The notes below the pieces were generated by a model. It was given only the letters and a program-made list of their open reading frames with translations. It was not told where the DNA came from and searched no databases. A program made the translations under genes and the position numbers. From the NCBI GenBank assembly GCA_003567805.1, contig PWYP01000118.1:1-36243 (forward strand): DNA of 36,243 nt, read 5' to 3'. The DNA is from PVC group bacterium. Lineage in GTDB: Bacteria > Verrucomicrobiota > Kiritimatiellia > UBA8416. Numbering within the stretch: position 1 is the stretch's first letter; each line of letters starts with the position of its first letter. This document shows, one piece after another, positions 8,201-17,680 of the stretch.

Positions 8201-9796
8201 CGTGTGCGGCATTCTACGCCTGGGGTAACGTTGATATCACCGCCGCCACACCACGATATTTACTCCATCGAGGATATTGCACAGCTTATGTATGATCTTA
8301 AGAATGCGAATCGAAATGCGCGGGTATCGGTGAAGCTTGTTTCCGAAGTCGGGGTTGGAACCGTTGCGGCCGGGGTAGCCAAAGGCCATGCGGACATGAT
8401 TCTCGTCAGCGGCTATGATGGTGGCACCGGTGCTTCCCCATTATCCTCCCTCAAGCATGCCGGCGGACCATGGGAACTTGGTGTGGCGGAGACACATCAG
8501 ACTCTACTACTTAATGGTCTCCGGAACCGCGTGCGTTTGCAGACTGATGGCCAGATGAAAACGGGACGCGATGTGGCCGTTGCTGCGTTATTAGGCGCTG
8601 AAGAGTTTGGGTTTGCCACGGCACCTTTGGTTGTATGTGGTTGTATTATGATGCGTAAGTGTCATACGAATAACTGCCCTGTAGGCGTTGCCACCCAAGA
8701 TCCCGAATTGCGTAAGCTCTATACCGGCAAGCCGGAACATGTCGTCAACTTTTTGCGGATGGTGGCCGAAGAATTGCGCGAGATTATGGCTGCGTTGGGT
8801 ATTCGGAGCGTTAACGATATGGTGGGGCGGACAGATCTGCTTGAAACAAACCCTGCTGTCACGTTTTGGAAAACACGTGGTTTGGATTTTTCGCGTGTCT
8901 TGCACTATGTTGATGCAAAACCGGAAGATCGCTACTGTACGCAGCAGCAAGACCATGGATTGGAAACAGCGCTGGACTTCCAGTATCTGGATGCCGTTTG
9001 CAAAGCTTTGGATGCCAAGAAATCATTCGAGGCTGAAATTGCGATTCGGAATGTGAACCGTACGGCTGGCACGATTGTTTCCAGTGAGATAGCGCGGCGT
9101 TATGGTCATGCGGGGTTGCCTGATGATACGATTCAATTGCACTATACAGGTGCCGCTGGGCAAAGTTTTGGGGCATTTGCGGCTCATGGTTTGACGCTTA
9201 CCCTCGCGGGAGAGGCGAATGACTATGTGGGCAAGGGATTGTCGGGCGGTAAGATTATCGTACGACCTTATAAGGGGTCTTCTTATGATCCGTCCGCTAA
9301 CATGATCGCGGGTAATGTGGCCTTCTATGGTGCTACTGGTGGGGAAGCGTACCTGAATGGACAGGCAGGAGAACGTTTTGCCATTCGTAATAGTGGAGCG
9401 ACGCTTGTTGTCGAGGGCGTTGGTGACCATGGTTGTGAGTATATGACAGGGGGAACAACCGTCATTTTGGGCCAAACGGGTGTGAATTTTGGTGCGGGAA
9501 TGAGCGGTGGTATCGCTTATGTTTACGATGAAACCGGGAACTTCGATAATCATTGTAATCTGGATACATTGGATTTGGAGTTGGTTAACACGGATGACGA
9601 TCGCCAAACGCTTCGGGATATTATCGCGCGGCATGTCGCTTATACGGGAAGTCCCAAAGGACAAAAGATTTTGGATGACTGGGCACGTCAAGTACCGCGT
9701 TTTATTAAAGTATTTCCGATGGAATACAAGAAAGCGCTTGGGCGTTTAAGTCAGGAAGACGAGAAAACAAAGCGCAAGGAAATCGAGCAACACTAG
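5237..9796 (+). CDS. gltB: Glutamate synthase, large (alpha) subunit
   Basis: This 1519-residue protein transfers the glutamine amide nitrogen to 2-oxoglutarate, forming glutamate with GltD. HDACGVG places the amidotransferase nucleophile at Cys28, so a propeptide of about 27 residues should be removed. The class-II glutaminase domain spans roughly 28-430, a central domain follows, then the FMN-binding synthase domain (about 800-1200). The 3Fe-4S ligands C1136, C1142 and C1147 lie in a CIMMRKC..NNC motif. The C-terminal GXGXG beta-helix has repeats such as GKGLSGGKIIV and GAGMSGGIAYV. The start at 5237 is chosen because AGGAG lies 5 nt upstream at 5227-5231; an in-frame ATG ten codons earlier lacks one. 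Codon use shifts to C-ending codons at about 7540-8060. Confidence 0.97.
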   Translation: MQKKQIRQERLRLEREGLYRQIDEHDACGVGFVVNIDGERSHEIITQGLRVLENLSHRGATGADENTGDGAGILTQIPDRFLRKVLQHAKVTLPASGAYGVGMFFLPQDEDQRASCLQVVEKVIAAEGGHVLAWRDIPVDADAIGERARADQPYIRQALVQVGDLAGDALERRLFMIRKRIEQQALPLVDHDREAFYIPSLSSRTVVYKGLMMASQVMGFYRDLADADYESALAIVHQRYSTNTFPSWSLAQPFRYLAHNGEINTLRGNVQWMRSREQNFKSPLFGDDIEKIVPVVEEGCSDSAALDNALELLERSGRSLWHSMMMLIPQAWGERYPMGPDLRGFFEYHAGLVEPWDGPAAVAFSDGQHVGAVLDRNGLRPARFTITKDRMLVFASEAGVLDIEPERIAECGALRPGQMMLVDLGDRRVIRDYEVKMRLARQQPYRRWVNENQVSIHGFFNAVSPVVPDQESLLERQRLFGYTREDLRRIIDVMASEGHEPVGSMGSDQPLAVLSERPQLLYWYFKQLFAQVTNPAIDPIREELVMSLMTFLGTTDQILTEVPQHAQLIKLQHPVLSNDDMQRLRNLNDDHFASQTLQMGFDPKGGGAALEEAVTELCKRAEAMGRGSYRNLILSDRDLPPGQAAIPAVLAVSAINQWLIEKRLRTSISLIVETGEAREVMHFAVLLGFGASAVNPYLAFEIVADMALRHQLSSKVSVAKAIENYVTAICKGLLKTMSKMGISTLRSYRNSQTFQIVGIAKDVVDRYFTGTASPIGGVGLNEIAREAAARYHDAYDRPEGASLLLEHGGQYQHTVKGERHLWTPDSIRLLQTSSRLNDTAMYRQYADLINNQEKKQSTLRGLFRFKTVEKPLPLSEVEPAEEIMKRFVTGAMSFGSISREAHETLAIAMNRIGGMSNSGEGGEDKERFKPLPNGDSRNSAIKQIASGRFGVTAEYLANARDLQIKIAQGAKPGEGGQLPGHKVNAEIARVRHSTPGVTLISPPPHHDIYSIEDIAQLMYDLKNANRNARVSVKLVSEVGVGTVAAGVAKGHADMILVSGYDGGTGASPLSSLKHAGGPWELGVAETHQTLLLNGLRNRVRLQTDGQMKTGRDVAVAALLGAEEFGFATAPLVVCGCIMMRKCHTNNCPVGVATQDPELRKLYTGKPEHVVNFLRMVAEELREIMAALGIRSVNDMVGRTDLLETNPAVTFWKTRGLDFSRVLHYVDAKPEDRYCTQQQDHGLETALDFQYLDAVCKALDAKKSFEAEIAIRNVNRTAGTIVSSEIARRYGHAGLPDDTIQLHYTGAAGQSFGAFAAHGLTLTLAGEANDYVGKGLSGGKIIVRPYKGSSYDPSANMIAGNVAFYGATGGEAYLNGQAGERFAIRNSGATLVVEGVGDHGCEYMTGGTTVILGQTGVNFGAGMSGGIAYVYDETGNFDNHCNLDTLDLELVNTDDDRQTLRDIIARHVAYTGSPKGQKILDDWARQVPRFIKVFPMEYKKALGRLSQEDEKTKRKEIEQH

Positions 9797-9800
9797 GGAA

Positions 9801-9840
9801 AGTGCTGAAAAGCAGAAATGCTGAAATACTGAAGGTCTGA
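9801..9840 (+). repeat. Degenerate octamer array in the gltB-gltD gap
   Basis: Five consecutive 8-nt words in perfect register, each ending in TGA or AGA (consensus roughly AAxxCTGA, for example AATACTGA), begin 4 nt after the gltB stop. A sixth word (9841-9848) has decayed. Further on, two tandem GTCTGCG words occur at about 9908-9921. Between them is a GC-rich stretch (9850-9880). The gap is 148 nt long; the gltD Shine-Dalgarno GAGGGA (9932-9937) is at its end. Confidence 0.6.
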
Positions 9841-9944
9841 AATATATGCGGCGGGGCGTTCGGCGGCCAGCGTCCTAGAATAAAGCTGAAGATTGATTTG
9901 AAATAAGTCTGCGGTCTGCGGCCTGAAATACGAGGGAACACGAG

Positions 9945-11399
9945 ATGCGTCATAGGGAAAGAGGTTTTATAGAGATACCGCGACAGGATCCGGGGTATCG
10001 TGCGGTCGAAGAGCGTACGCGCGATTATCAAGAAGTGGAGCAGATGCTTAATGAGCAGCAGCTCAATGATCAAGCTGCCCGTTGTATGGATTGCGGGATT
10101 CCGTTCTGCCAGAGTGCTGCCAGTAGTGTAGGTTGTCCTGTTGTCAACGCGATTCCTGAATTTAATGACCAAGTGTATCATGGCCAATGGGAAGAGGCTC
10201 TGGAGCTTTTGCAAGAAGGTAGTAGTTTCCCGGAGTTTACGGGACGGATTTGTCCTGCCCCTTGCGAGGCCTCGTGTGTCGTGGGCATCAATCGTGAGCC
10301 TGTTGCCATTCGTCAGATAGAACTTACGATTATTGAGAATGGTTTCAAACGTGGCTATGTGAAGCCACGCATTCCGCAAAAGCGACATGATAAACGGGTC
10401 GCGGTGATCGGTTCTGGACCTGCTGGCCTCGCAGCAGCGAATCGCCTGAATCAGGCTGGCATTCAGGTGGTTGTTTTTGAACGCGACCTATATCCGGGAG
10501 GCATGTTGCGTTATGGTATTCCTGACTTCAAGCTGGAAAAGTGGGTTGTTGAGCGGCGGATTGATATTCTCCAGCAGGAAGGTATTACCTTTGAGACCGG
10601 TGTTGAGGTAGGACGGGACGTTTCGTATGACTACATTCGCAAACGCTTCGATGCAATATTGTTGGCCGGTGGGGCACGCCAGCCTAGGGATCTGCCGGTT
10701 GAGGGGCGGGAGCTCGATGGCATCGAATTTGCCATGGATTTTCTTAGCCAGCAGAATATGCGGAATGGTGGCGAGGATGTTTCTGGGCTCAAGCCACTTT
10801 CCGCCAAGGGAAAGCATGTTGTGGTGATTGGTGGTGGCGATACGGGGTCTGACTGCGTGGGAACTTCCATTCGTCAGGGGGCTTTGCATGTGCGTCAATA
10901 TGAAATTATGCCGAAACCGCCCGATGAGCGCCCTGCGTCTACACCATGGCCGGAATGGCCCAATAAAATGCGTACCTCCAGCAGTCATTTAGAAGGTTGC
11001 GAGCGCAGATGGTCTATTAACACGAAGCGATTTGAAGGCGAGGATGGTGCGGTCAAGCGACTGTATTGCTGCGAAGTGAAGTGGGTCTTTCCTGAAGGCG
11101 CTGAGCGTCCTGTGCCGGAAGAAGTAGAAGGTTCAGAGTTTGTGGTAGAGACGGATCTTGTTTTGCTTGCGATGGGGTTTGTGGGGCCGGGGCGAAAGGC
11201 TCTACTGGATGATATGGGGATTGCTCTCAACGGGCGTGGCTTTATCAGTCGGCATTCGGGGAATGCCACTTCGGCAGATGGTGTTTTTGTGGCTGGTGAT
11301 ATGACCGATGGCCCTTCGCTTGTTGTGCGAGCGATGCAGGACGGGAAAAATGCTGCACATGCAATCGGCGCGTATCTTGGCATTAGCGTTACCGCCTAG
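9945..11399 (+). CDS. gltD: Glutamate synthase, small (beta) subunit, NADPH-type
   Basis: The 484-residue flavoprotein takes electrons from NAD(P)H through FAD and iron-sulfur clusters to GltB. The N-terminal ferredoxin-like part has cysteines C47, C50, C55 and C64 (CMDCGIPFC...GCP) and C103, C107 and C111 (ICPAPCEASC), which bind two 4Fe-4S clusters. The FAD-binding dinucleotide fold begins VAVIGSGPAGLAAA, and the NAD(P)H-binding fold has VVVIGGGDTGSDC. The C-terminal GVFVAGDMTDGPSLVVRAMQ completes the FAD site. Length matches the family. GAGGGA lies 7 nt before the ATG. It follows gltB in the same direction and is presumably co-transcribed across the repeat-filled gap. Confidence 0.96.
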   Translation: MRHRERGFIEIPRQDPGYRAVEERTRDYQEVEQMLNEQQLNDQAARCMDCGIPFCQSAASSVGCPVVNAIPEFNDQVYHGQWEEALELLQEGSSFPEFTGRICPAPCEASCVVGINREPVAIRQIELTIIENGFKRGYVKPRIPQKRHDKRVAVIGSGPAGLAAANRLNQAGIQVVVFERDLYPGGMLRYGIPDFKLEKWVVERRIDILQQEGITFETGVEVGRDVSYDYIRKRFDAILLAGGARQPRDLPVEGRELDGIEFAMDFLSQQNMRNGGEDVSGLKPLSAKGKHVVVIGGGDTGSDCVGTSIRQGALHVRQYEIMPKPPDERPASTPWPEWPNKMRTSSSHLEGCERRWSINTKRFEGEDGAVKRLYCCEVKWVFPEGAERPVPEEVEGSEFVVETDLVLLAMGFVGPGRKALLDDMGIALNGRGFISRHSGNATSADGVFVAGDMTDGPSLVVRAMQDGKNAAHAIGAYLGISVTA

Positions 11400-11448
11400 C
11401 CTCGACCCTAGGAGGCCCGGATGCTGCGAGGGAGAAATTTAGGAGAAT

Positions 11449-11630
11449 TTGAACATCGAATCCCGACCTCATGCAGAGTCGGGAAAGGTCCAACATTCAA
11501 CGTCGAATTACGGGAGTATTTCATTCGATGTTTCCCGACTCTCGAGAGGTCGGGATTGGACGTTCAAGCATATTGTGATAGCGCGGTGGGAAACCACAAC
11601 ATCTTGTATTCAAACATGAAGTTACTGGTT
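11449..11630 (+). repeat. Dispersed palindromic repeat, copy 3
   Basis: The left half is bounded by 22-nt inverted arms, TTGAACATCGAATCCCGACC (starting 11449) and its near-complement ending TTGGACGTTCAA (11546-11567), with two mismatches. Each arm carries a nested GTCGGGA hairpin (11462-11483 and 11532-11555). The right half (11566-11630) is the shared core: TTGTGATAGC, then AAACCACAACATCTTGTA and the tail AACATGAAGTTACTGGTT. The gap between gltD and the formylglycine-generating enzyme gene is 437 nt (11400-11836). Besides this element it holds an AGGAGG box at 11410-11415 next to a doubtful reading frame; nothing else is recognisable in 11631-11825. Confidence 0.75.
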
Positions 11631-11836
11631 ATTGAGTCCTTCTCCCCTTTCGGGCTTGGGTATTTTGGGTGTTTCGTCATTGAATGGCACGTATCATAGA
11701 CACGATTCATGAAAAACAGGTCTTATCTAAGTGCCATTCCTGGCTTGACTACATGACATCGATCAGGTGGGCTGCTCCTGTTTTTCTGAATGTGTAAATT
11801 CTGATAGGAATTTTGTTGTGTTTGCGGGAGGTAGTT

Positions 11837-12799
11837 ATGTCTGGCGGTAAAGCATGTTGCATGCCTGGTGGCAAACGCTGTCAGTGTGAAGATGTAGAGG
11901 AGCCTGCTTTTGACCGGGCGACGAAGGGAACGTTGGATGATATGGTGCGCCTGGAGGGGGGTGCATTTCTCATGGGAACGAATGATACCATCGGTTTTCC
12001 TGAGGATGGCGAAGGGCCCGTGCGTAAGGTGACGATCCAAGGATTTTACATGGATGCGCATTCCGTTACGAATGCAGCGTTCATGGCTTTTGTTGATGCA
12101 ACCGGTTATCAGACCGATGCGGAAAAGTTTGGTTATTCGTATGTGTTTCATTTGTTTCTGGAGCCGAGTTTGCGTCAGGCATTGTTGATGATGGGGCGTC
12201 AGTTAGCAGGTTTAGCGTGGTGGTTTCATGTGGAGGGCGCAGATTGGCGCCATCCGGAAGGGCCGTCTAGCGAGCTTACGGCTGAGCGGATGGACCATCC
12301 TGTTGTGCACATTTCGTGGCGCGATGCCATGGCGTATTGTGCGTGGGCTGGAAAGCGATTGCCAACGGAAGCAGAGTTTGAATATGCCGCCCGTGGAGGT
12401 TTGGTGCAAAAGCGTTATTGTTGGGGCAATACGTTTATGCCCCGGGGTAAGTACATGTGTAACATTTGGCAAGGGTCCTTTCCGGAGCAGAACACCGCGG
12501 AGGATGGTTTTGTTGGTACGGCTCCGGCGCGCAGCTTTCCGAAGAATGGGTATGGTTTGTATCATATGGCGGGCAATGTATGGGAATGGGTGTTTGATCG
12601 ATGGAGTCCGGATTTTCACGTGAAGGGCCCGCGAATAGATCCAATCGGGCCACCAGAAGGGGATCGGCGGGTGATGCGTGGGGGGTCGTATTTGTGTCAT
12701 GATTCGTATTGTAATCGTTACCGTGTGGCGGCTCGCAGTGGGAATACACCCGACTCTTCTTCGGGCAATATGGGTTTTCGTTGCGTGCGTGACTTGTGA
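11837..12799 (+). CDS. Formylglycine-generating enzyme (sulfatase-maturating, SUMF1/FGE family)
   Basis: The 320-residue protein has the FGE-sulfatase fold signatures: MVRLEGGAFLMGTND near the N-terminus, VVHISWRDAMAYCAWAGKRLPTEAEFEYAARGG in the middle, and NGYGLYHMAGNVWEW. Near the C-terminus, GGSYLCHDSYCNRYR carries both copper-binding active-site cysteines (C287 and C292), followed by the family hallmark NTPDSS and GFRC. Keeping both cysteines separates true FGEs, which oxidise a cysteine of sulfatases to formylglycine using O2, from the many inactive homologues. A short Cys-rich N-terminus (KACCMPGGKRCQC) resembles that of other FGEs. The start at 11837 follows GGGAGG with 5 nt spacing. 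No sulfatase gene is in the window. Confidence 0.9.
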   Translation: MSGGKACCMPGGKRCQCEDVEEPAFDRATKGTLDDMVRLEGGAFLMGTNDTIGFPEDGEGPVRKVTIQGFYMDAHSVTNAAFMAFVDATGYQTDAEKFGYSYVFHLFLEPSLRQALLMMGRQLAGLAWWFHVEGADWRHPEGPSSELTAERMDHPVVHISWRDAMAYCAWAGKRLPTEAEFEYAARGGLVQKRYCWGNTFMPRGKYMCNIWQGSFPEQNTAEDGFVGTAPARSFPKNGYGLYHMAGNVWEWVFDRWSPDFHVKGPRIDPIGPPEGDRRVMRGGSYLCHDSYCNRYRVAARSGNTPDSSSGNMGFRCVRDL

Positions 12800-12870
12800 C
12801 ACGAAAACGGTATTTGCCTTGCAGAAAGCGACGTAAGGGATGATAACCGCATACGTAATTGTGAGGTGTT

Positions 12871-15027
12871 ATGATTCTTCAACTTTCCAGACGATTACAG
12901 CGTAGAGCACAAAAGCAAGTAGCTTGGATTGGGTTTGTGAATGCGTTGGGTTTTGGCCTTCTTACGGGCCAGACGATTTACTTGCTTGCGCTGGTATTTG
13001 ATGCCAGGGATATGCACATGGGCATCTTGTATGCGGCTCCTTTTCTGGCTGCCATTGCCGCTGTGTTGGTGCCTTTCTGGTTAAATGGTCGAGAAACAAC
13101 CTCGATGTGGTCACTGTTCTGGCGTTTACGGACGTTTGTCTGTATCGGGTACTTTGGGTTGCTGTGGCTCGATCCAACACCAGTACGAATGTGGTTGTTT
13201 GTAAGTTTGTATGTGGTGTTTCTGGTATTGCGTGCGTTTGGCATGGCGGGATACTTCACGGTGATTCGGGCATTAGCCCCTCCGGGAGAAACATCGCAAC
13301 TGATGGCGCGGTCATTGGGTGCCAGTCAGGCTGGTGTGCTAGTTGCAACCATGTTCAGTTTCTGGGTTACGCGCAGCAATTGGTTGGGTAGCGAGGAGAG
13401 CAATCTCTTTCTTTTGATTGGAGTGGGAACATTTTTTAATGGTTTTACATCCTGGTTGATTGGTCGTTTACCGCGCACAGGGTATTTGACCGATGGTAGT
13501 CGTGCAAGCCTTTGGCAGGCAACCTTGGATACGTGGCATCAACGTACGCTGCGTGAGGTGGCCATTGTGGTGGGGTTGCATGCGGTGGTGGCGGTTTTTG
13601 GTGGGTATTTGATCAGCTACATGCGGAATGTTGCGTTGTTTGGTGTGGATCATATTTTCTTTTACACGGTACTGGGTGTGTTGGCTTCGATTGCAATCTC
13701 GCATGTGCTCAAGATGATGGGGCGGTGGGTGCGCCCTCGGATTTTGTTGTGTGCGACCAATGCGGTTCTCGCCCTGCTGGTTTTGTTGTGGGCCTTGTTG
13801 GATTTGATGCCGCGTTTGGCATACAGCGTGGGGGGGCTGGCGACCTTGTACAGTTTGACCATACTTTGCCTTACGGCTTCGCACATTGTGTCCATGCAAT
13901 TGCGCACCGGAAGATTACCGCTACAGCGCTCGGTGGAACATTCGATTGTTTTTGATTTGATGCAAATGGTGGGTGCTCTACTGGCTTTGGGCGGGGCGGC
14001 CGTGCTTTCTCATATGGCAGCATGGCAGTGGTTCGGGTTGCATGCGTATAGTGTGCACTTCATGGTTTGGTCGTTGGTTTGTCTTGGGGTGTGCCTGTTT
14101 GCCTTGCGAATGATTTCGGACAGTGGACGTACCTTGGGTGAGTTCTCAGCATTGATGCCATCCAGTATTTACACGATCATTCGTGTGAATCGATTGGAGC
14201 AAGAAGATAATCCGGTACGGCGCCACTTGAATCTGGAGGGCTTATTGCTTTCCCCGAATCAGGTGAGCCGGGAATTAATCATGGAGAATTTGCGTTCGCC
14301 GGATCCTGGTATTCGTACGAGCTGTATACGTGTATTGATGGGATATCCACTCGATGAAGCCATTCCGGTCTTATTGGAAGAGGCTCGTTCGGCATTCAGT
14401 CCTTTACGTCGCGAAGCATTGACGGCATTGAGCTTTTCGGGGCGTGGTGATCTGGTGCCGGAATTGTGGGCTTTGTGGGATGCTGCCCCTGATGATGTGC
14501 GACCTGCGTTGGTAAAAGCTTTGTTGCGCTTGGAGGCACCGCTAACGGATGAACAGATTCGCGAGGTGTGGCGGGCGTGTCCGCGTGGCCGACAAGGGGA
14601 TATTTTTATCGGGTTGGCTCTTTCCCGTGGCCGGATGAAGCTGTTGTTTGACTTGTTGTCTGGCGAATTGGATCAGCGGCCAGACAGCTATTGGTCGCAA
14701 CCTCTTTTCGATTGGGTTGCTGCGGCGGTGCAGCGAAGGGCTTCCATGCAGGATATCTTTAATGAGGAGAATTTACATCCGGGCGGTGGTATCGGTTATT
14801 TGATTGCCAATTATGAGGGTGTTTGGCCGCCTGGCGTTGATCGGGAGGTTTGCCGCTCATTGATAGTAGCGCATGATTATGCTGGGTTAGAGAAATTATT
14901 ACGATCGTTGGTTCCTGAACCATGGGTACAGGTTTATGATCGTAGCAGTGCTTTAGGGGTATTGTTCTTATGTTTGTTATGGCATCACGGGGACTTTGCC
15001 GAAACAGCGGTTGGAACAGCGAGCTAG
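12871..15027 (+). CDS. MFS-like multi-spanning membrane protein with C-terminal HEAT-like repeat domain
   Basis: The first 410 or so of 718 residues contain about ten to twelve hydrophobic segments with short basic loops, resembling a major facilitator-type transporter (for example GLLTGQTIYLLALVFDARD, GILYAAPFLAAIAAVLVPFW and SHVLKMMGRWVRPRILL). From about residue 425 the chain becomes soluble and helical. It contains repeated pairs such as RELIMENLRSPDPGIRTSCIRVLMGYP and PLRREALTALSFSGRGDLVPELWALW, with the D-P-x-x-R and A-L patterns of HEAT/PBS-type repeats, up to about residue 570. The remainder is helical but unclassified. The substrate is unknown. GAGG at 12863-12866 precedes the ATG by 4 nt. 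It lies 71 nt after the FGE gene and may share its transcript. Confidence 0.65.
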   Translation: MILQLSRRLQRRAQKQVAWIGFVNALGFGLLTGQTIYLLALVFDARDMHMGILYAAPFLAAIAAVLVPFWLNGRETTSMWSLFWRLRTFVCIGYFGLLWLDPTPVRMWLFVSLYVVFLVLRAFGMAGYFTVIRALAPPGETSQLMARSLGASQAGVLVATMFSFWVTRSNWLGSEESNLFLLIGVGTFFNGFTSWLIGRLPRTGYLTDGSRASLWQATLDTWHQRTLREVAIVVGLHAVVAVFGGYLISYMRNVALFGVDHIFFYTVLGVLASIAISHVLKMMGRWVRPRILLCATNAVLALLVLLWALLDLMPRLAYSVGGLATLYSLTILCLTASHIVSMQLRTGRLPLQRSVEHSIVFDLMQMVGALLALGGAAVLSHMAAWQWFGLHAYSVHFMVWSLVCLGVCLFALRMISDSGRTLGEFSALMPSSIYTIIRVNRLEQEDNPVRRHLNLEGLLLSPNQVSRELIMENLRSPDPGIRTSCIRVLMGYPLDEAIPVLLEEARSAFSPLRREALTALSFSGRGDLVPELWALWDAAPDDVRPALVKALLRLEAPLTDEQIREVWRACPRGRQGDIFIGLALSRGRMKLLFDLLSGELDQRPDSYWSQPLFDWVAAAVQRRASMQDIFNEENLHPGGGIGYLIANYEGVWPPGVDREVCRSLIVAHDYAGLEKLLRSLVPEPWVQVYDRSSALGVLFLCLLWHHGDFAETAVGTAS

Positions 15028-15090
15028 TGTGGTATCGACAAGGGCTATCCGCATCGATAGTATCGTGTGTACTCGTATATCGATCATTAA

Positions 15091-16731
<1,641 letters not shown>

Positions 16732-16802
16732 GGTCTCGGGAGGTATCTTCCTCCGCCCCCTTATGATGAGAAGGCTAAAGAAGACTGGATGTAGGAGTGG
16801 TC

Positions 16803-17675
16803 ATGAAAGCGCGAGTGTTGGTAGCGATCGGAGCTGTAGTATTGCTGGGCAACGGCTGTAATCGTGGTGTCGGTCGGCGCGATTTGCGAGAACAGAACAA
16901 TCGGCTTGTTTTGCAAGCGTATGAGAATCTTGATAGGGGGGAGTATCGTGCTGCGGGGCGTTTGCTGCGTGAAGCCTTGGATATGAATCCCACGATGGCA
17001 CGCCCGCATTTGGATTTGGCTATCATTTTCCATGAGCACCGACGCGATTATGTCCGGGCTATCTATCACTATCAGCGTTACATCGAGTTGCGTCCCGGCA
17101 CGGAAAAAAAGGCGATGATTCGGGAACGGATTGAACAAGCGCGCGCTGCTCTCGTTGTGTCGTATGGGGGAGAGGCATTGGTCCCACCTGTGTTGAGCGA
17201 AACACGTACTGAGCCGGAAGGCATTGCACCAGATCAGGAAGTGTTGGTTCGCGACTTGGATGCTGCGCAATCTGCTTTAGAAGAGATGCGTCAGGAGGTT
17301 CGGCATTTGCACCAGACCGGTGATGCGCTGCGGGTCGAGCTGGCGGATCGTGAGGAGCAGTTGCAGGTGCAGCGGGAAGAGTTGGAGGTCCTGCGCAGGG
17401 AGGTTCGTCGCTTGGAACATGCGGTGGCGCAAACGGCAGCGACGGATGTAGCAGAGCCGCGCGCGGATGGAGGCGTGCCGCCAAGAGACGATGCGTCGAT
17501 GCGGACCTATCGTGTTCGTGCGAATGACTCGTTGTCGGGCATTGCGGCTCAGGTCTATGGTGATGCGACAAAATGGCGGTTGATTCAAGAAGCGAATCGC
17601 GAGGTGTTGGGTAATTCCGAGGTATTGCGGGTAGGTCAGGTTTTGGTGATACCGGCGGTAGAGAATAGGAGATAG
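16803..17675 (+). CDS. Putative lipoprotein with TPR, coiled coil and C-terminal LysM domain
   Basis: The start at 16803 is preceded by TAGGAG with 5 nt spacing; an in-frame GTG two codons earlier is less likely. The 290-residue product begins MKARVLVAIGAVVLLGNGC, a signal sequence ending in a loose lipobox with Cys19. Residues of about 35-95 form TPR-like helices (LDRGEYRAAGRLLREALDMN, then DYVRAIYHYQRYIELRP). A charged coiled coil follows (about 130-205), then a linker. The C-terminus is a LysM module, YRVRANDSLSGIAAQVYGD through VGQVLVIP, that binds peptidoglycan. It is therefore probably an envelope protein tethered to membrane and cell wall. The next gene starts 5 nt after its stop, suggesting an operon of linked function. 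Confidence 0.75.
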   Translation: MKARVLVAIGAVVLLGNGCNRGVGRRDLREQNNRLVLQAYENLDRGEYRAAGRLLREALDMNPTMARPHLDLAIIFHEHRRDYVRAIYHYQRYIELRPGTEKKAMIRERIEQARAALVVSYGGEALVPPVLSETRTEPEGIAPDQEVLVRDLDAAQSALEEMRQEVRHLHQTGDALRVELADREEQLQVQREELEVLRREVRRLEHAVAQTAATDVAEPRADGGVPPRDDASMRTYRVRANDSLSGIAAQVYGDATKWRLIQEANREVLGNSEVLRVGQVLVIPAVENRR

Positions 17676-17680
17676 AAACG

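Noticed and set aside
11421..11699. 92-codon frame preceded by a perfect AGGAGG box after gltD
   Set aside because: The frame runs through the inverted arms and core of dispersed repeat copy 3, has no recognisable domain and ends in the spacer. The box may be accidental or a remnant; coding is not supported.
16738..16754. GGGAGG/CCTCC hairpin after pgi as terminator
   Set aside because: The stem is 5 bp and no T-run follows, so it was not listed as a feature.
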